NCBI RefSeq assembly: GCF_002443255.2
Contig: NW_019211455.1
Location: forward strand, 18,327,126 to 18,391,125
Direction: 5' to 3'
From: Varroa destructor
Taxonomy: Eukaryota; Arthropoda; Arachnida; Mesostigmata; Varroidae
DNA: 64,000 nucleotides
Shown here: positions 1 to 12,629 of the stretch, in pieces
Layout of the letters: each line of letters starts with the position of its first letter
Numbering within the stretch: position 1 is the stretch's first letter
The notes under the pieces: generated by a model
Database searches by the model: none
Seen by the model: only the letters and a program-made list of their open reading frames with translations
Told to the model about the DNA's origin: nothing
Translations under genes and position numbers: made by a program

Positions 1-844
1 AACGAAGATGGTGATGGGCGTGGGCAACCGGGGACACCCAAAACTAAAGCACGAGATAAGTAACCCATGAAGAGCTAGAAAGAGCGAGTGATTAACAACA
101 AATTATCACAATCGACAAATGGGCCTCGCCACATGTCTCTGAGAATAGGAATCTCGATAAACACAATAAATGAATACGTTGAGAGTTCGATAAGAGATAG
201 TAATGTATACCAATTTGTTCCATTTAAAATAGTGTAAACTGATGATGTTTAAGGGAAAATAACGACGAAAATACTAAGTGGAATAACTCGCTATCCAGGT
301 ATGATCAATGTTTAACCTGTTGTTTAATTTTCAGGTGACTAATCAGCAGCAGAGTATACAAGAAGTCAATAATATCCATTTGGTAATGTATGGTGGGAAC
401 ATAAGTTCGTAATTAGGAACGGACATATGAAAGAGAAACAAAACACACGTAGCATACCCAAGAATGCCAGAAGACAGACGACAAAAACGGGATTACAAGT
501 TTACTTTCCAGTCTTTTCGAACTAAAGGCCTTTCACCGTTAACAGCCAATGATACGACTAGTCCTAGACTATTACGACTGCGCCAAGTGTCACGGTGACA
601 CACGTTGAAAATGTTACCCTGAAGCACTCACCTTCGGCCGTTCACCGTTCGCCGACGGCGCTAAATGGGTTGCAGGCCAAGGCAAGTCCGCCTTTCGCTA
701 ATCTTATTCCAAGAACGGTGGGCGAGTTAGACATAGGTGGAAGTTGTGGGATGACGGAGGGGTGGGTTACCATCGACCATCGTACAGTGGTGAATGAAGG
801 AGTCTTCGAAAAGCTGAGCGGTAGAAAGGCACAGCCATTGCTAC

Positions 845-940
845 CAGGTGAAGAGAACCCCCACGGCCGACTGCGTCCTCAACCAGAAGTGGTTCGGGCG
901 TGATGGCGGGGTGATATAATCTGGGTCCCAGTCTTCGTCT
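845..940 (-). CDS. Candidate short internal exon
   Basis: The acceptor ATATCTCCATCTGTCTCCTCAG is excellent. Entering with one base, the frame reads DEDWDPDYITPPSRPNHFW and on to a moderate donor CTG/GTAGCA, leaving two bases. On the plus strand, 714-847 is a competing candidate (frame reading TVGELDIGGSCG) that ends at CCAG/GTGAAG in the same bases, so only one can be real. Confidence 0.24.
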
Positions 941-1416
941 CTGAGGAGACAGATGGAGATATAGGCGAAGGAACAGCGCATTCAGACACACCGCATGGCC
1001 CATAAACATAGAGACTTAGTGAGCTGGGACATATTCACAGTAGCATTAATTAACACCTAGAACTACTACTACTACGACACAAAGATTGCTACGCTCGAGC
1101 CGAGGCCCTAACCGCCAGCCAACAAGCACAGCCTACGTAGACGGTGGTTCCTATCACAGCTTTCCGCTGTCTTTAGCAAGGGGTCCAGTTCTCTGGCGAC
1201 TTTCTCGCCATAGAAAAGCAATTCTTCATTCCGTGTCGTGCCTTTTATTGCGGATGTCGTTGTTACGCTGATGAAAACACCCGAGTGCCTGCTTTTGATG
1301 CAGTCTTTTTTTTTTCACTCGTTTTGGTGAAATGCAACTCGTGCCGCTACTGTGACTTCGACTGTTGTTGACTGAGAATAACTAAGTGACTCATCGTCAA
1401 CAACATAGTCGATTCG

Positions 1417-1511
1417 ATGGCTCGTCGAGTTTCGAAGTTTGACGGCCGGGAACGACAAACGGAAATAGCAGTCGTCACCGCGACGACTGAAGCCGGGCCC
1501 ATGCAATTAAG
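1417..1511 (+). CDS. Candidate first coding exon
   Basis: An ATG at 1417 opens a frame of 31 codons (MARRVSKFDGRERQTEIAVV at the start) that ends with two bases at the strong donor TTAAG/GTGAGTCC. No TATA box is seen in the 100 nt upstream, and the frame is open a further nine codons upstream of the ATG. Overlapping minus-strand frames exist. Confidence 0.26.
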
Positions 1512-3178
1512 GTGAGTCCCTTCTAGAACCATCACTGCAAACCTGATCTATCGAACAACGCTGGGTGGGGGATGCATTTGAGGTCTCTGCGTGCACTTTT
1601 TTGTGTGTTCTACCTGCGCTATGGGTGTGCATCATTCAAATTGCTGGCTGTCGTGGACTCTGTTGATGGCATTTTGCGGTCGGGCGGTCGACTTTATTTC
1701 TGATATTTCGGTGTCAGTGCTATCGCGAGGAAATACACGGATAAGGCAAGGGAGGTTGACGTTTACGGGGTGAATAGCTTGCGAAGCGACGCCACAGGCT
1801 GCGCGGGTCAGAACTGAAACGAACGACGTACTATTAAATTATCGCTTTAGGGATAAGTGAGCGTTAACGTTATGGATATTTCGCCGACAGATCATCGTCG
1901 AGCGGTTAATAGGAAAAGCAAAAAAATATGTATTGAATAAATGAATTATGGAAGAAGTAACGATTTTTATTTTGAATGTACTTTTCATTGTAGTGGGGCT
2001 TTTTTTTTTCTATTTGTTGACGCCCTTTTTGTCCGTATTTTTCCCTTGCTGTGAAATGAATCGGTGCATCATACAAGATTCATCTTCGTTACCGAAGCAA
2101 CACGCATATGTCTATATTGTTTAGCGATATGGATTTATATTCGCAATAGTCGGCGTACATTTTTTTTGCGGTCAATTCATGGCAAGCTTAGTGCTCAAAG
2201 AGGAAATTGACAAGATATAGAGCAGCGTCAGCACAGTACATCGACCAACGTAACAAGAACAAAATAAATGTATTCCAGTCTTGAAGCTTCGATGCTTTGG
2301 TCAGAGTTTATCATCAGCGTTATGGGATCAAACCACAGCGGTCCTTTAGCGTCCCAACGGTTCACCACACCACCATTGTCTCCTACTCAGGCCCCTTCGT
2401 CTCTTTATTTCCCCATTTTCACCCTCTTCTACCACTAAGGGAACTAGCGACTGTCGACTCCTGATGCACACGCCCGGGCCCAAATCGATTTTATGCATAG
2501 TCACTTAACGGTGTTGGCTACGGGAGCCACCATGAAGCGAAAGCCCTTTTTACGAAGAGAGCGGCCTGAACCGAAGTGGGGTCGCTAGGTTGACCAGGTT
2601 CTGCTGTCCAACTTGAGCTCTCCTCTTTCCCAATCGACCCATATCCCGAAACCCCCAGACTCAGCCCTGCAAAGCAGAGGCTTCGGCGACGACGATGACG
2701 GTAGCGGCCCTACTTAAGGTTTCACTGAGTTGAGATGACTGCAGGCTCTATGATGTGCACCAGGTAAAACGCGCCTGCTCCACGAAACTGTTCCCTGTTC
2801 TCCCTCTCATCGCCTGTCTATCTGTCGCTTCTCCAAAGAGTTTTCTTCCACTTTTGCTTTCTGCGTGTTTGGGGGGGGGAGAAGGGGGGCGTAGCTAGCG
2901 TTTCGTTTCTTCAAAGGTAGGACCCAGGCTAGGCTAGAGTCCCCAGCCCCAATCTGCTCTTCAACAACCTCTCCTTCTTCATCGCTTAAAGAGCACCTGG
3001 AGCTCACGTGAAAAAGAAAGAGCTCGTGGCGAGAGAGATACGCCGGTTGCCTGACTAAAAAGTGAACCCTGTTTCTCCCTCTTCTTAGGCGGCAGAAAAA
3101 ACAGCTTCTTCCCGCCTCTTTTTTTTCCTGCTCGTTTTCCTTTTCTCGTTTTCCTCGACTAATCCTCGTCTTTCCTAG
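1512..3178. other. No assigned gene
   Basis: AT-rich to about 2.3 kb, then GC-richer with several pyrimidine tracts on the plus strand (for example near 2620-2680, 2790-2840 and 3060-3087) and a donor-like CAG/GTAAAA at 2764. No exon could be bounded on both sides. Confidence 0.4.
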
Positions 3179-3348
3179 TCGCTAGCGCCGTCACCATCGC
3201 CATGACCCGCGCAAGACTCTTCTCTTCCAAGATGGGAAGCAAGAGTGCGGGCTTCACCGCAGCTGATGCCTGCCGAAGGAAGCTACTAGCGAAACAAAGC
3301 CACCCCGAGCGCATGAACACCAAGACCAGACCCAACGTGCTCAGATAA
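3179..3348 (+). CDS. Candidate terminal exon, short basic peptide
   Basis: A long pyrimidine tract with a CGACTAATC branch-like motif ends in CTTTCCTAG. Two carried bases and 55 codons follow to TAA. An ATG at 3202 could start a 48-residue peptide (MTRARLFSSKMGSKSAG at its start). The minus strand carries a 97-codon frame over the same bases, so strand choice depends on the splice signal alone. Confidence 0.27.
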
Positions 3349-3817
3349 CGTAAAGTGACGTAGTACTGTGATACGATCGTACTACTACGAATAGTATTCG
3401 AAGTGGTAGTAGTGCAGCATATGCGTGGTAGAACGTCGACTCGGATCGACATCGGGACCGAGGCCGAGAGCGAGCGACGAGCCAGATCAGTTCTATTGCT
3501 TTTAGTAGCTCTTATTTATTCTCAAGGGTAATACATATATTCTGCCTGATCTCCTAGCAGACAGCTACGACAGAAGTAAGGTGACAGGAGTGGGCCAAAC
3601 TGCTGGGTCGTGGTGGTGCCAGCGGTAGCAGAAAAGCGGCTAGGTGAATCGTCAAGAAAGCAAAAAGATCGTGGTGCGTTTTGTTGAGCAGTATGAGGAT
3701 ATGAAGACCTAGCAACCATCGAACGTCTACTGGCTCCAGGTCCCCATTGGCTTCACCATGTTGACTTGTCCTTCCAGGTTTTTGTCTGCTATGGGGTTGC
3801 AGCTTGGCTACCGTTTC

Positions 3818-3885
3818 AGGAATCTGGGCCATTGTGGGGTTAAAGAAACGTAGGAATCTGGGCCATTGCGGGGTCAGGCGAACGT
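3818..3885 (+). repeat. 34-bp imperfect tandem duplication
   Basis: Two adjacent units share AGGAATCTGGGCCATTG, then T or C, then GGGGT, differ in the next few bases and both end AACGT. Divergence is confined to a short internal block. Confidence 0.75.
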
Positions 3886-4438
3886 AGCGCTGGTGGACTG
3901 CTTCTTCGAAAGAAACACTTGCAGATGATCTAGTACAGTTTCTCGTATACTAAAACAACTGGGTAGCCAACGTCGACACCAAACCTATGCTAGTATCATC
4001 ATTTTTTGTGGCATCATCACAGGCCCTTTGTGGCAAATACTTGTGCCGCCCACCACGCCGAACTTGTTCTCTCCATCCCGTATCAGAGAAGTTCTGAGCT
4101 TCTCTGAGCTGTCAATAATTACCGCGCGGTAGCATACAATAACCGTGCTTTATCGGCTGTTAGCATCGTGGAAGGGAGTAGACTGGACAAGCAGATGTCG
4201 ATGTTGATAAAGATCAATGCTGCCTGAAGAATAGGGCCGGCGACTCCTTGTCAACTTTGATTGGAGTCATTAGTCAGGAGCGCTATTACCTTCAAAACAA
4301 GAGGAAACTAGCTGATGTCGGTTTCGGTCTTGACCGTCTTAAATTTATCAGTTAGACATATAGTCAGCTGTAAACGTTATTATTAGTATTAATAGTCCAG
4401 CGAATTTAAATAACTACTATGCGCTTTCACCTGTGACA

Positions 4439-4444
<6 letters not shown>

Positions 4445-4481
<37 letters not shown>
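4445..4481. repeat. (TA)n microsatellite
   Basis: Eighteen TA units followed by T. Confidence 0.95.
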
Positions 4482-4486
<5 letters not shown>

Positions 4487-4622
4487 GCCTTATTATTATG
4501 TACTACCAAAGCAACAGATAAATAGGCTTAACTCATAGCGTGAATTTTTCTGATTTCACATTACTATTGCTTTTTGAATTCGTCTTGCTAGCACTAAGTG
4601 TTTCCTGGTTTCTACTCTCTAG

Positions 4623-4840
4623 ACAAAAAGCTGCTGTCCGTGAAGAGAAGTGTGAGACCGTCTCTGACTCAGCGCAACTACAGCCACGTGCAGCCCCGCA
4701 GTGTCGATGGTTTAAACCGCACGTTGTTCGCATCCTCCGGACATGGGTCACAAGCGACCGGTCGCCAGTTTGAACGTTTACCAACTTCTACAAAGCGGTT
4801 TGAAGCTCAAAATATTCGTAGCGGCGATAGTGCAGCTTGA
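4623..4840 (+). CDS. Candidate terminal exon, basic Ser/Arg-rich
   Basis: The acceptor TTTCCTGGTTTCTACTCTCTAG has a CACTAAG branch-like motif just upstream. Two carried bases and 72 codons follow, ending in TGA at 4838. The peptide is basic and polar (KKLLSVKRSVRPSLTQR near the start). A second frame beginning at an ATG (4743-4955) overlaps and looks equally protein-like, so the reading frame is uncertain. No family was recognised. Confidence 0.28.
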
Positions 4841-5736
4841 AGCTGAGGACGAAAGTGGCTCCAGTCATCTAACCAACCAGCCAAGTCCAGATTCGGAAGT
4901 TAGCCCCACAGAGGTGTACATAGTCCGTATGCGAAGGACAAGCGGAGCGAAGTAACCTAGAGACAGCAGCCGTAGCAAGAGGCAACTCGCATAAATCCGG
5001 CTCAGCGTGATGCAATAAAGCGTTCGCGCTGGCTGCAACTCAGTGGGAGCGCGTCGCCGAAGCCGAGCTTGAGCTGAGTCCTATGGTCCGCCTGACCCAT
5101 AGGCCAAGGGCCATAGGACCTGTGAAGCTGAATCGCTTTAGCTAGTGAACATAGCCGTGGTAATAGTCGTACCAATAGTAAGTAGTAGTGATGGTGGCTG
5201 TTGGGCCGACGGGACTCAAGCCTTCCTCTTAGTCGTCGTCCTTCTTTTGGGCTCTCTTTCCCCTCTCTGTCTCGCGTCACATCGCCGCTATTCTCTAGGA
5301 CCAATAAGCGGATGAGGTCCCCGGAGCACAAGTTTAACTATTACTACGCAGATTTACTAGGCAACTCCCGTTCGTCGTCAACGTCCAGCAACATTCGGCT
5401 GGTTGTCGCCAGCCAGTGCTGCTCTGCCGGTAGGGGGAAGGGGGTTGGAAAGGCTTCCATATCCAACCACTTTCCTCTTCTCCATTTTCTTCCCTCTATT
5501 CGTTGGCGACAGGCGGAAGACTTGACTACTTTACCCACGCCAGCATGCAAGCAACTCAACCACGGCCCTCTGCCGGAGGCAGCTTCAGTTGCGACGACTC
5601 GCATTGCTACGCTGTCGTGGCGAAGGCGGTGCTGCTCTCTCGGTTTCCTGCAGGGTTTCCTGTCGGCATGTGCGTGCGTTCGGGGGTATTCGGAAGCAGG
5701 GGGTTTGCGCAGTGGAGGTTTAGTTTCTTTGCTAAG

Positions 5737-5977
5737 AAGGGGAAAATGATGGGTTGGAGACAGCAACCGACTCTGGGGAAAAGCCCGAAGCCAACGAATA
5801 CCTTTACGCAACCCCCGGGAAAGGGTTTGGTGGTCGCCCACTGGGAGGCGAGTCATACGCCTTCTTTCTGTGTGTGCCTCTCGGTGGTCTGTGGGATGTG
5901 AGGAGATATCTTTTTGGATTACATCACAGCGGCAGAACCAGTCAGCGACCAGCAAAGCGATACTGGTTGAGACCTAT
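5737..5977 (+). CDS. Candidate internal exon, Gly-rich segment
   Basis: The acceptor TTAGTTTCTTTGCTAAG starts an exon with two carried bases and 79 open codons ending at the strong donor CTAT/GTAAGTAT, with two bases left. The peptide includes TPGKGFGGRPLGGE, a hydrophobic stretch (SYAFFLCVPLGGLW) and a basic end (QRPAKRYWLRP). It lies at the 3' edge of a GC-rich island at about 5.0-6.0 kb. The island could instead be a promoter with a 5' UTR exon using the same donor. A minus-strand frame of 203 codons overlaps it. Confidence 0.36.
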
Positions 5978-6126
5978 GTAAGTATAGTAAAAGGCTTTAA
6001 CCATGTAGCATAGATCGACATACGGATATACGCAGATAGGTGTCAGTTCGGTGAAAGCCGAGGTAACGTAATAAAATGGCTGTGTAGGTACCTCCCACGC
6101 GACGGCACCCCGCCGACATGATTCAC

Positions 6127-6206
6127 CTGGTAATTCAGCGTCAGTTGACTGATTATTACAGCGGTTGCACTAGCGGCATTGCTAGAGCGATTGAGAGCAG
6201 CAGCCA
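6127..6206 (-). CDS. Candidate short internal exon
   Basis: A very good acceptor (CTCCTGCTTGCTTTTGCAG) and donor (TACCAG/GTGAAT) enclose 80 nt. Only one frame is open: two carried bases plus 26 codons (NRSSNAASATAVIISQLTLN), ending in phase 0. Upstream on the same strand, 6256-6315 is another short segment between an acceptor and CAG/GTAGTT. Its phase does not match this one. Confidence 0.26.
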
Positions 6207-9200
6207 CTGCAAAAGCAAGCAGGAGTTGAAGTAGATAATCATTCTTATGAACTACCTGTTGACTTTGTTAACCAGCATATTACAGCTGAACTTAGCGGCT
6301 ATCGAGCCAGCTGAGCTGGAAGCCATAGAGGACATTATTACATGACGGAAACTGGTCAACGCTTGACCCTCATGTCTAACGTAACGTTAAGCCGAAGAAG
6401 ATAGACTCGTTAAGAAATGGTCTTAGTCTCCACTGCAACCGCTGCTGCCGATGCTGCTTCAGCGGCTTGAGTTAACACAAACACACCGTCCGCAAACTTT
6501 CCTTCGAAAGTTTTCATGTCTGGCTTCTCCGGCCCATGCATCCAAAGGGGATATAAAAAACTATGTTTGCCACCTCTGCTTGGCACTATTGAAGTTCGTA
6601 CGGCGCGCAGCGCATACTGAAAGTTTTTGAGGAAAATACAACGAGCGATGCACAGTAGAACGTCACGTGGCGTGTAGTGGATACGGATGCTATTAGCTGC
6701 GAAGGAGGTGGTTGGGAAAGGATGCGCGTGCGGGACGCCCGAGACCCTTCGGAACAGCGTTTCCTGCTGATGCAGCAGCGGCAGTTGTATCAGCGGTGAC
6801 TAGGACGACAGATACGAGGCAAACGGGGTTCACCTGTTTCACTCGCCCGGTGTGCAAGAAAGCTTTTACGTAACATAAGCCGACTCCAATGACAGCAATA
6901 GGCTACAATATGTATTTGACTTAATATCCGCGTGTAGCGAGCGATGGTAATCTTGACAGCACTGGAGATGTAGAAGGGCCGAGGAGACCGATAGAATACA
7001 TCCGTTACTGCTGCTATAGTAGACCATACCCCGTTTAGGTGGGAGATCCCAGTAGTGTTCAACGGTCGTATCAAAGTCTGCAGTCATGCCTATGTTTCAT
7101 CTGTGTGTGTGTCAACGAACATATCTGGCCCTAAATAGGCCAAAGGTAGTAACTCCGTCTAGATTTTCTCTGCCGGTGCCGTTCAAATGAAACGCGTCCG
7201 CTACTTCCCGGCCGCGTCGCTCATAAAGAGTGAAGCTGACTGGCGGCGCCACCAGCGTCGCCAAACGAACCCTCAAGTGTCTGGCACAAGCCGAGAGCGC
7301 CATGAAATAGTGTTGAGGTGCTGAACGTTGAGTGCTCATAAGGGGATGGAGCGGGTGTCATCGAGGTCGGCGGCCAATGAAGCGAGGGGCCAGCCAGCGA
7401 GCGTCACCCATCATAAGCGGATCGCGGATGGAACCCAAATTTTATTACTTTTCGCTTGCTGCTGTCCACGGACCACGGGGAACCTGGGTTAGCCTTTAGG
7501 CACTGTGGGACGGGTGTGTCGGGAGTTAGGGAAGTCAGGGAAGAGCTGGGTTGACTCTGTCCGGTTTAGCTGAAAAGCACTTCTGCGCATGCATTACAAG
7601 TGCCGAACGCACGTGATAGCAAGTACACATCCGTCAATTTCATCTTTTATCAGCAAAAAAGGCTCACAGCGGCAGAAGGAGGAGCAGTGGTAGCACTTAG
7701 CTAAAAAAGCGGCAGCAACTGAGTAATGTCGCTAGCTTATCGTGTCACCTATCGGTCAAGAGGTTTCTATTATGGCTAACGCGTTACTGAAAAAAGTATA
7801 TACGTATAAATATATATGCTGCCACCCCCCGTCATTAATATATCTCTGCGTGGCAGCAATATAGTTCGCTCATTTCTCCAGCAGTTTACCGATTGACCCA
7901 CGTCGGTTTTATATCGACCAGCTGGCATTTGACAATTGCTCATTCCTTTGAGGGGTAGACGACAGAGACGAGAGTAATGTTTGGTTGTTTGGTCGCCCAG
8001 AGGTAAATACAGAGATTGATATTTGTGCATAGCCAGATGTAGCAGCAGGACTGCTTGCAGTACTGCTACTAGCAGTAGTGGTAAAGTCGAGTGAACTAAG
8101 TAAAATTGTAATCGGAATCGAAAAAACAGAACGGAAATAAGGATTCCCGAATCTTTTTTATAGTATATCAGCACGAGTCGATGATGTTTCTACCGGATAT
8201 CGTTAGCGATTACTTTGTTATTATAGGAAGCAGCAATAGGCGGGTTGATTTCGATCATCTGTCAGCAAACTACGGCTGCAGTTCGAAAATTAGGCTACTC
8301 AATAACGCTGTTTCGTACACAAGTGAAGTTTGAGGAGAATTTGTCGGTCGTCCCCTAACGGATTTAACTAAACCAGCAGAACTAATGAATGTATTGTATC
8401 TTCAGTCAAATATAATCAGTAAGAAAACACACATGATGAATTGAAAAGGGACCACCCGCCCCGGAATGTTTCATTTTCATCATCTACTTTTCTTCGTTAT
8501 CTCTTACCAACTTTTTCTTGTCGACATGAGACAGCGCCTGAACGGCTCTCCCGCGCTGGCTTGCTTGTCCAGGACCACCCCTATTTCTCCGAGTCCTGGC
8601 CAACAAGAGACGAACATCTTCATAACCTCTGCCCTTCCACGTTATTGGGTCCACAGCTTGTGATGATGCGGGTAATATGATACACATAACAGAGTCCCAG
8701 ATCCGCTTGTGACCTAGCGCCCGACTTCGCAACAGGATAGTGAATCCCCGCCGTCCTAGCCCATCATAGCAATACCCTTCGCGATTACGCGCAACAACCC
8801 AGGTGCCTTACCTCCTCCCTTTTCCGTTCCCCTCCGCCTTCCTCGACTCTGGGGAGCTTTGCCGTGTAGATACAACTTCCTAATCAACCACTTTCTCCCG
8901 TCCAGGTTGTAGCCCTTCGCAAGCGTTGGTATGAACACTACGCAGATACACGATGACGATATTTACTGCTACTCGCTTATCTGCGATTGGGTTTGTTGTC
9001 GACACATCCCTCCCTCCTAGCCCCGCATTGACGGTGGACTAAACCTAGCGATCAGTGCTCCGCGCCGTGGGGCTGTTCGTCAGCGTTCCGTTCGAGGTTG
9101 TAGTGGGTAGAGAATACTAGCGGTGTGTAGCAGAGCCTCGTAATGATGACATTGTGTATGAATTTGTAATTGCTGGGTGTGGCTTTAGTCATTCGTGAGC

Positions 9201-9589
9201 GTAAGACGCCTCATATAGTGTCATATAGTATCGTACCGTTGACCGTAGGCCCTGATGCAAAAATAAGCAGACGCATAAGTAGAGACTAGTAATTAAGCTG
9301 GTATATAGTAAAGTGTAGCATCGGTCGGCTTGGCCATATTTTGCGTATTCACAGAAAGTCGGCGGTAGAGAATCAAGGAATCAATAAGACAGTGGTTACT
9401 ACGTGTCAGTAGTAATTGCGGCCCACCCCCGATTAACTGAAGGTATCACTTGTTTTGAGTCCTTTGGCCTCGACTCGAGCAGACGTCCACAGTGCAAACT
9501 ACCGTTTCAGCAAATCACTTCTGAGAATCGCTCTTCCCACTGTTGATGTTCCTGTGGCCATAACAGCATTACATTTTGTTCTTATTTAG
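6207..9589. other. No confident gene
   Basis: Mixed composition. It holds the TATA-like site at 6552, a 75-codon ATG-initiated minus-strand ORF at 7112-7339 of unknown status, and a GGAG/GTAAGG donor-like site near 8815 on the minus strand without a clear acceptor. Confidence 0.4.
6552..6560 (+). promoter_or_regulatory. TATA-like element
   Basis: GGGGATATAAAAAAC is followed by GC-richer sequence and a likely start region near 6580-6590. The first downstream ATG (6648) opens only a nine-codon frame, so any product would need splicing. Confidence 0.2.
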
Positions 9590-9809
9590 TCGTAGTCCGT
9601 TGACAGTGGTTGGCATTAGCTATATTCCATTAGCAGCGAATCAACATGAAAACCTAACAGGAGCTGAGATGAAAAAAATGTTCGGCTCTATTGTTTTAGC
9701 TAAGCATTACTACAATGAGCTGATTTCAAGCGGAAAACAAGACGTACCTATGCTCGATTCTAAGCCTGGGCCACCTTACCAAATGATCCTAAACCTAGAA
9801 GGCAAACAC
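9590..9809 (+). CDS. Candidate internal exon
   Basis: The acceptor ATTTTGTTCTTATTTAG and the donor AAACAC/GTGAGC bound 220 nt with one open frame (EMKKMFGSIVLAKHYYNELI, then LDSKPGPPYQMILNLEG). It enters with one base and leaves in phase 0. Codons are AT-biased. The open frame continues past the donor to 10019 but loses protein-like composition there, which supports the boundary. Confidence 0.3.
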
Positions 9810-10600
9810 GTGAGCACTGCACCATTACGTAGACTGAAGAAGTCCTGCCATTTAGTTACAGTTCATAGAAGTCTTGTGCTATCTGTTGCCATTGCTGTCA
9901 ACTCAAACTCAAACTGGCGAATATATGTACATTTGTTCGTTTCACCGATTAGAATGCTCTTTGTTCCGCCTACGTGGAACAAACGTGGGTTGAGTTCATA
10001 TAAAAATCAGCTGCTATAGTTGCCTACTGATTATTCAGCCATTCGTTTATGCCGAATCACCCCTTCTTCCCCGATTTTCCCGTCCCTATACCCATTGCCG
10101 TTTCGTTGATCTCATACCTACTCTGTTGAGCTATCGTTCTTTGTGTGTCCTTGGACCATCTCTTGTCTAGCCTACTTGTTTTCTCCAACAAACGAGACAT
10201 ACGCAGATGTTTTTTTTCATCACTTAGATGCGTCGAAAACCTGCTTCACACATGATTCGGCAACAGGTTGTTCCCACGCCACCAGCAGACAAAAACGGAT
10301 GTAGCTAACTGCGTTCGGTAAGTTTGAAACAGTGTCAAGAAATGGGAAACCTTATGACTGTCGGCCACGAGCCACTATCTAGTAGCGGTCCATCAGTAGA
10401 CAAAACGAAGAGGAGAGTGGGGGAGATTCGAAACAAGCCAAGAAGTCTATCTGACAACGTTTACCAAGCTGGTGAAACAGATAGGGAAAAGAAGGGATAT
10501 GCCCAGTCTACCCCAGCCGGGACGAGCTAATCCACTAAAACGAACTCACCAGCTAAAACCATGCTAACAAGCAGCTCGTCGTAGCTATTATATTTTATTT

Positions 10601-10672
10601 ATCCATCTTTATCTTTCTTTCTCTCCCTTTATTTTTCTTTCTTTCTTTCTCTTTCCCTCTCTCACCCTCTAC
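10601..10672. repeat. Pyrimidine-rich low-complexity tract
   Basis: CTTT/CCTT-type repeats over about 70 nt with very few purines. No exon-like frame follows it on the plus strand. Confidence 0.8.
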
Positions 10673-11679
10673 CGCTACGGGGAAGACCGGTCCCTCTTAG
10701 GGGTAGTTGAGTACCCCATCGCGCTTTTACTCTCCGGGAAAGGCTCTAGACTGCCACCCACATTCGGTGCCACTCTCCCACAGCGCCATAGGGTCATTTG
10801 GTTTGTAAGTGGGGCGTGGCTGGGGGCGCGGATGACGGCTCACACTATTTAGCCGCCTAAAGGGACTACGAAGAAGAAATCATATTCTCGTCCACTAAGC
10901 CCATTCTACTAGCGCAGGCATGCGTCCGCCCTCTAGAGATTTTTATTTGTTCAGTGTTGTGGCAGCAACGCTGTATAGTAATACTATTCAGCGTCGTTAG
11001 CTGTTGGCCCTTCTCTTTATCTGCCAATGTGACCCGTACTAGCGGCGCTGTTGCATCCGTCCGACAGAACTATAAAGATGGCCAGTGAGTGAAAAAAAAA
11101 AGATCGGATTTGTCCATTGCGCTCCAGGAAGTTTGAGAAAAAGGTTAGTAGATGAGGAACCAAACACTCTCAATATAATGAGCTGACTAGCTGGCTACGT
11201 GGCAGTTAACGTTTGGCTTTGAATGTATAAGGGATTCGATCTTGAAAATGCAATGGTATACGAGATTGAATTGAGAGAAAGCTAACGATGCTAGCAACAA
11301 ACAAGACCGATTCCATTTGGCCCCTCAAGTTTTAACTCTGTTCCATTTGAAGATATCAATAGCGCTTGATCAAAACTCAGTTCGTATAGGCTGCCAAGCA
11401 AATCATCTGAGATGATATTTATCGCCAGTAGACAATACACATGAGAATCGTCCTCGTTTAGCTTTTGCTTTACTTTTCTGCTATATTAAATAAGAGCATA
11501 ATAAAGGATCTGTGTTTTGTTAGCCTATGTAGCTCCTTTGATTTACGATACCTTATGAAAAATCTACAATTAATTTTGTTGTCAAGGCCAATTCTGATAC
11601 TTTTAGATCTCCCCCACCTTGCTGCACATGGCATACAGAAATCACTGCAGTGCTCCAAGCTACGTCAGCGTCGGAGTCG

Positions 11680-11698
11680 CCCACAGTTTAACTGTGGG
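11680..11698. repeat. 19-bp perfect palindrome
   Basis: CCCACAGTT, a single central T, then AACTGTGGG: nine perfectly paired positions. Confidence 0.7.
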
Positions 11699-12629
11699 GT
11701 ATTGCCTTAGGATTGGCCTCCGCAACCTACATGTCTCAATATCTCGATCAAGCAAAAATATGCGCATACGAGAAAAGGGATATTCTATGTCTCCTCTGAT
11801 ATACACGAACATACACACACGAAACTACTTACGAATCTGTGTAAAGTGATAATTCTATGATAACGTATATCAACGAGGGGAAAATTGATGATATAAACGA
11901 ATAGAGTAGGCCGTTATATATAAACTGTGCGCGTATTGAACGTGCGATTTTAGCGGTAAACCAAATTTTAGGTGACCAGAAGCTCAATTAACCAAATTGG
12001 CTAATTGGAGTGCTTATATGTATTGTTATATCCATGGTCCGTCTAGATTTCATAGGTGATGGACTCAGGCTTATGGCTGGTCCTGATAATTTAACCTTCA
12101 ATACTATGAATTCGCCTTCTTCGTTTCACTTGCTGTAACGCTACTCATCACTCATCTCAATTTCGGCTAGTAAAACAGGGCTGAATACGATAGTTCAACA
12201 CTGGTCATTGTCTACGCGCTAGTTTCATTAGATGTCACCCACAGTGAACAATGCGGACTTGTACGGGCGCTTGCTGTCAGTCCTGCTCTCAATTATCTGC
12301 CATTGTACTGCTGACTGCTGGACATCCGCGAATTCGTAAGAATACAGCGAACCGAAACAACAAGTGGACGCCTAATACGTCTAATTTCGTATACTAAAAT
12401 AGTTTCGTTAAGATGGTCGATGTCAATAAAGGACCACGGTGTTCCGAATAGGATTATTTTGAAAACCTCTTGTTGGGCCTCAGTTGTACCTGCCTAGGTC
12501 GTACCGATCCGCCAATATTTCTCTCTCTTTCATATATATATGTCCTATATAAATATCTACTCGTGCTAAGTATATAGCATCGTATATCTAGCCCTCGCCA
12601 CAAAATAAATGAGCGTCGGTTGCACTCAC

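Larger units (their letters stand above)
9810..12629. other. No confident gene
   Basis: AT-rich apart from about 10.7-11.1 kb. It contains the pyrimidine tract at 10.6 kb and the palindrome at 11680. Donor-like CG/GTAAGT at 10320 has no strong acceptor. Confidence 0.4.

Noticed and set aside
5344..5955. 203-codon minus-strand open frame
   Set aside because: It begins at a TTG, lies in a GC-rich island where several frames on both strands stay open, and has no splice or start signals. The plus-strand segment ending at GTAAGTAT is better supported.
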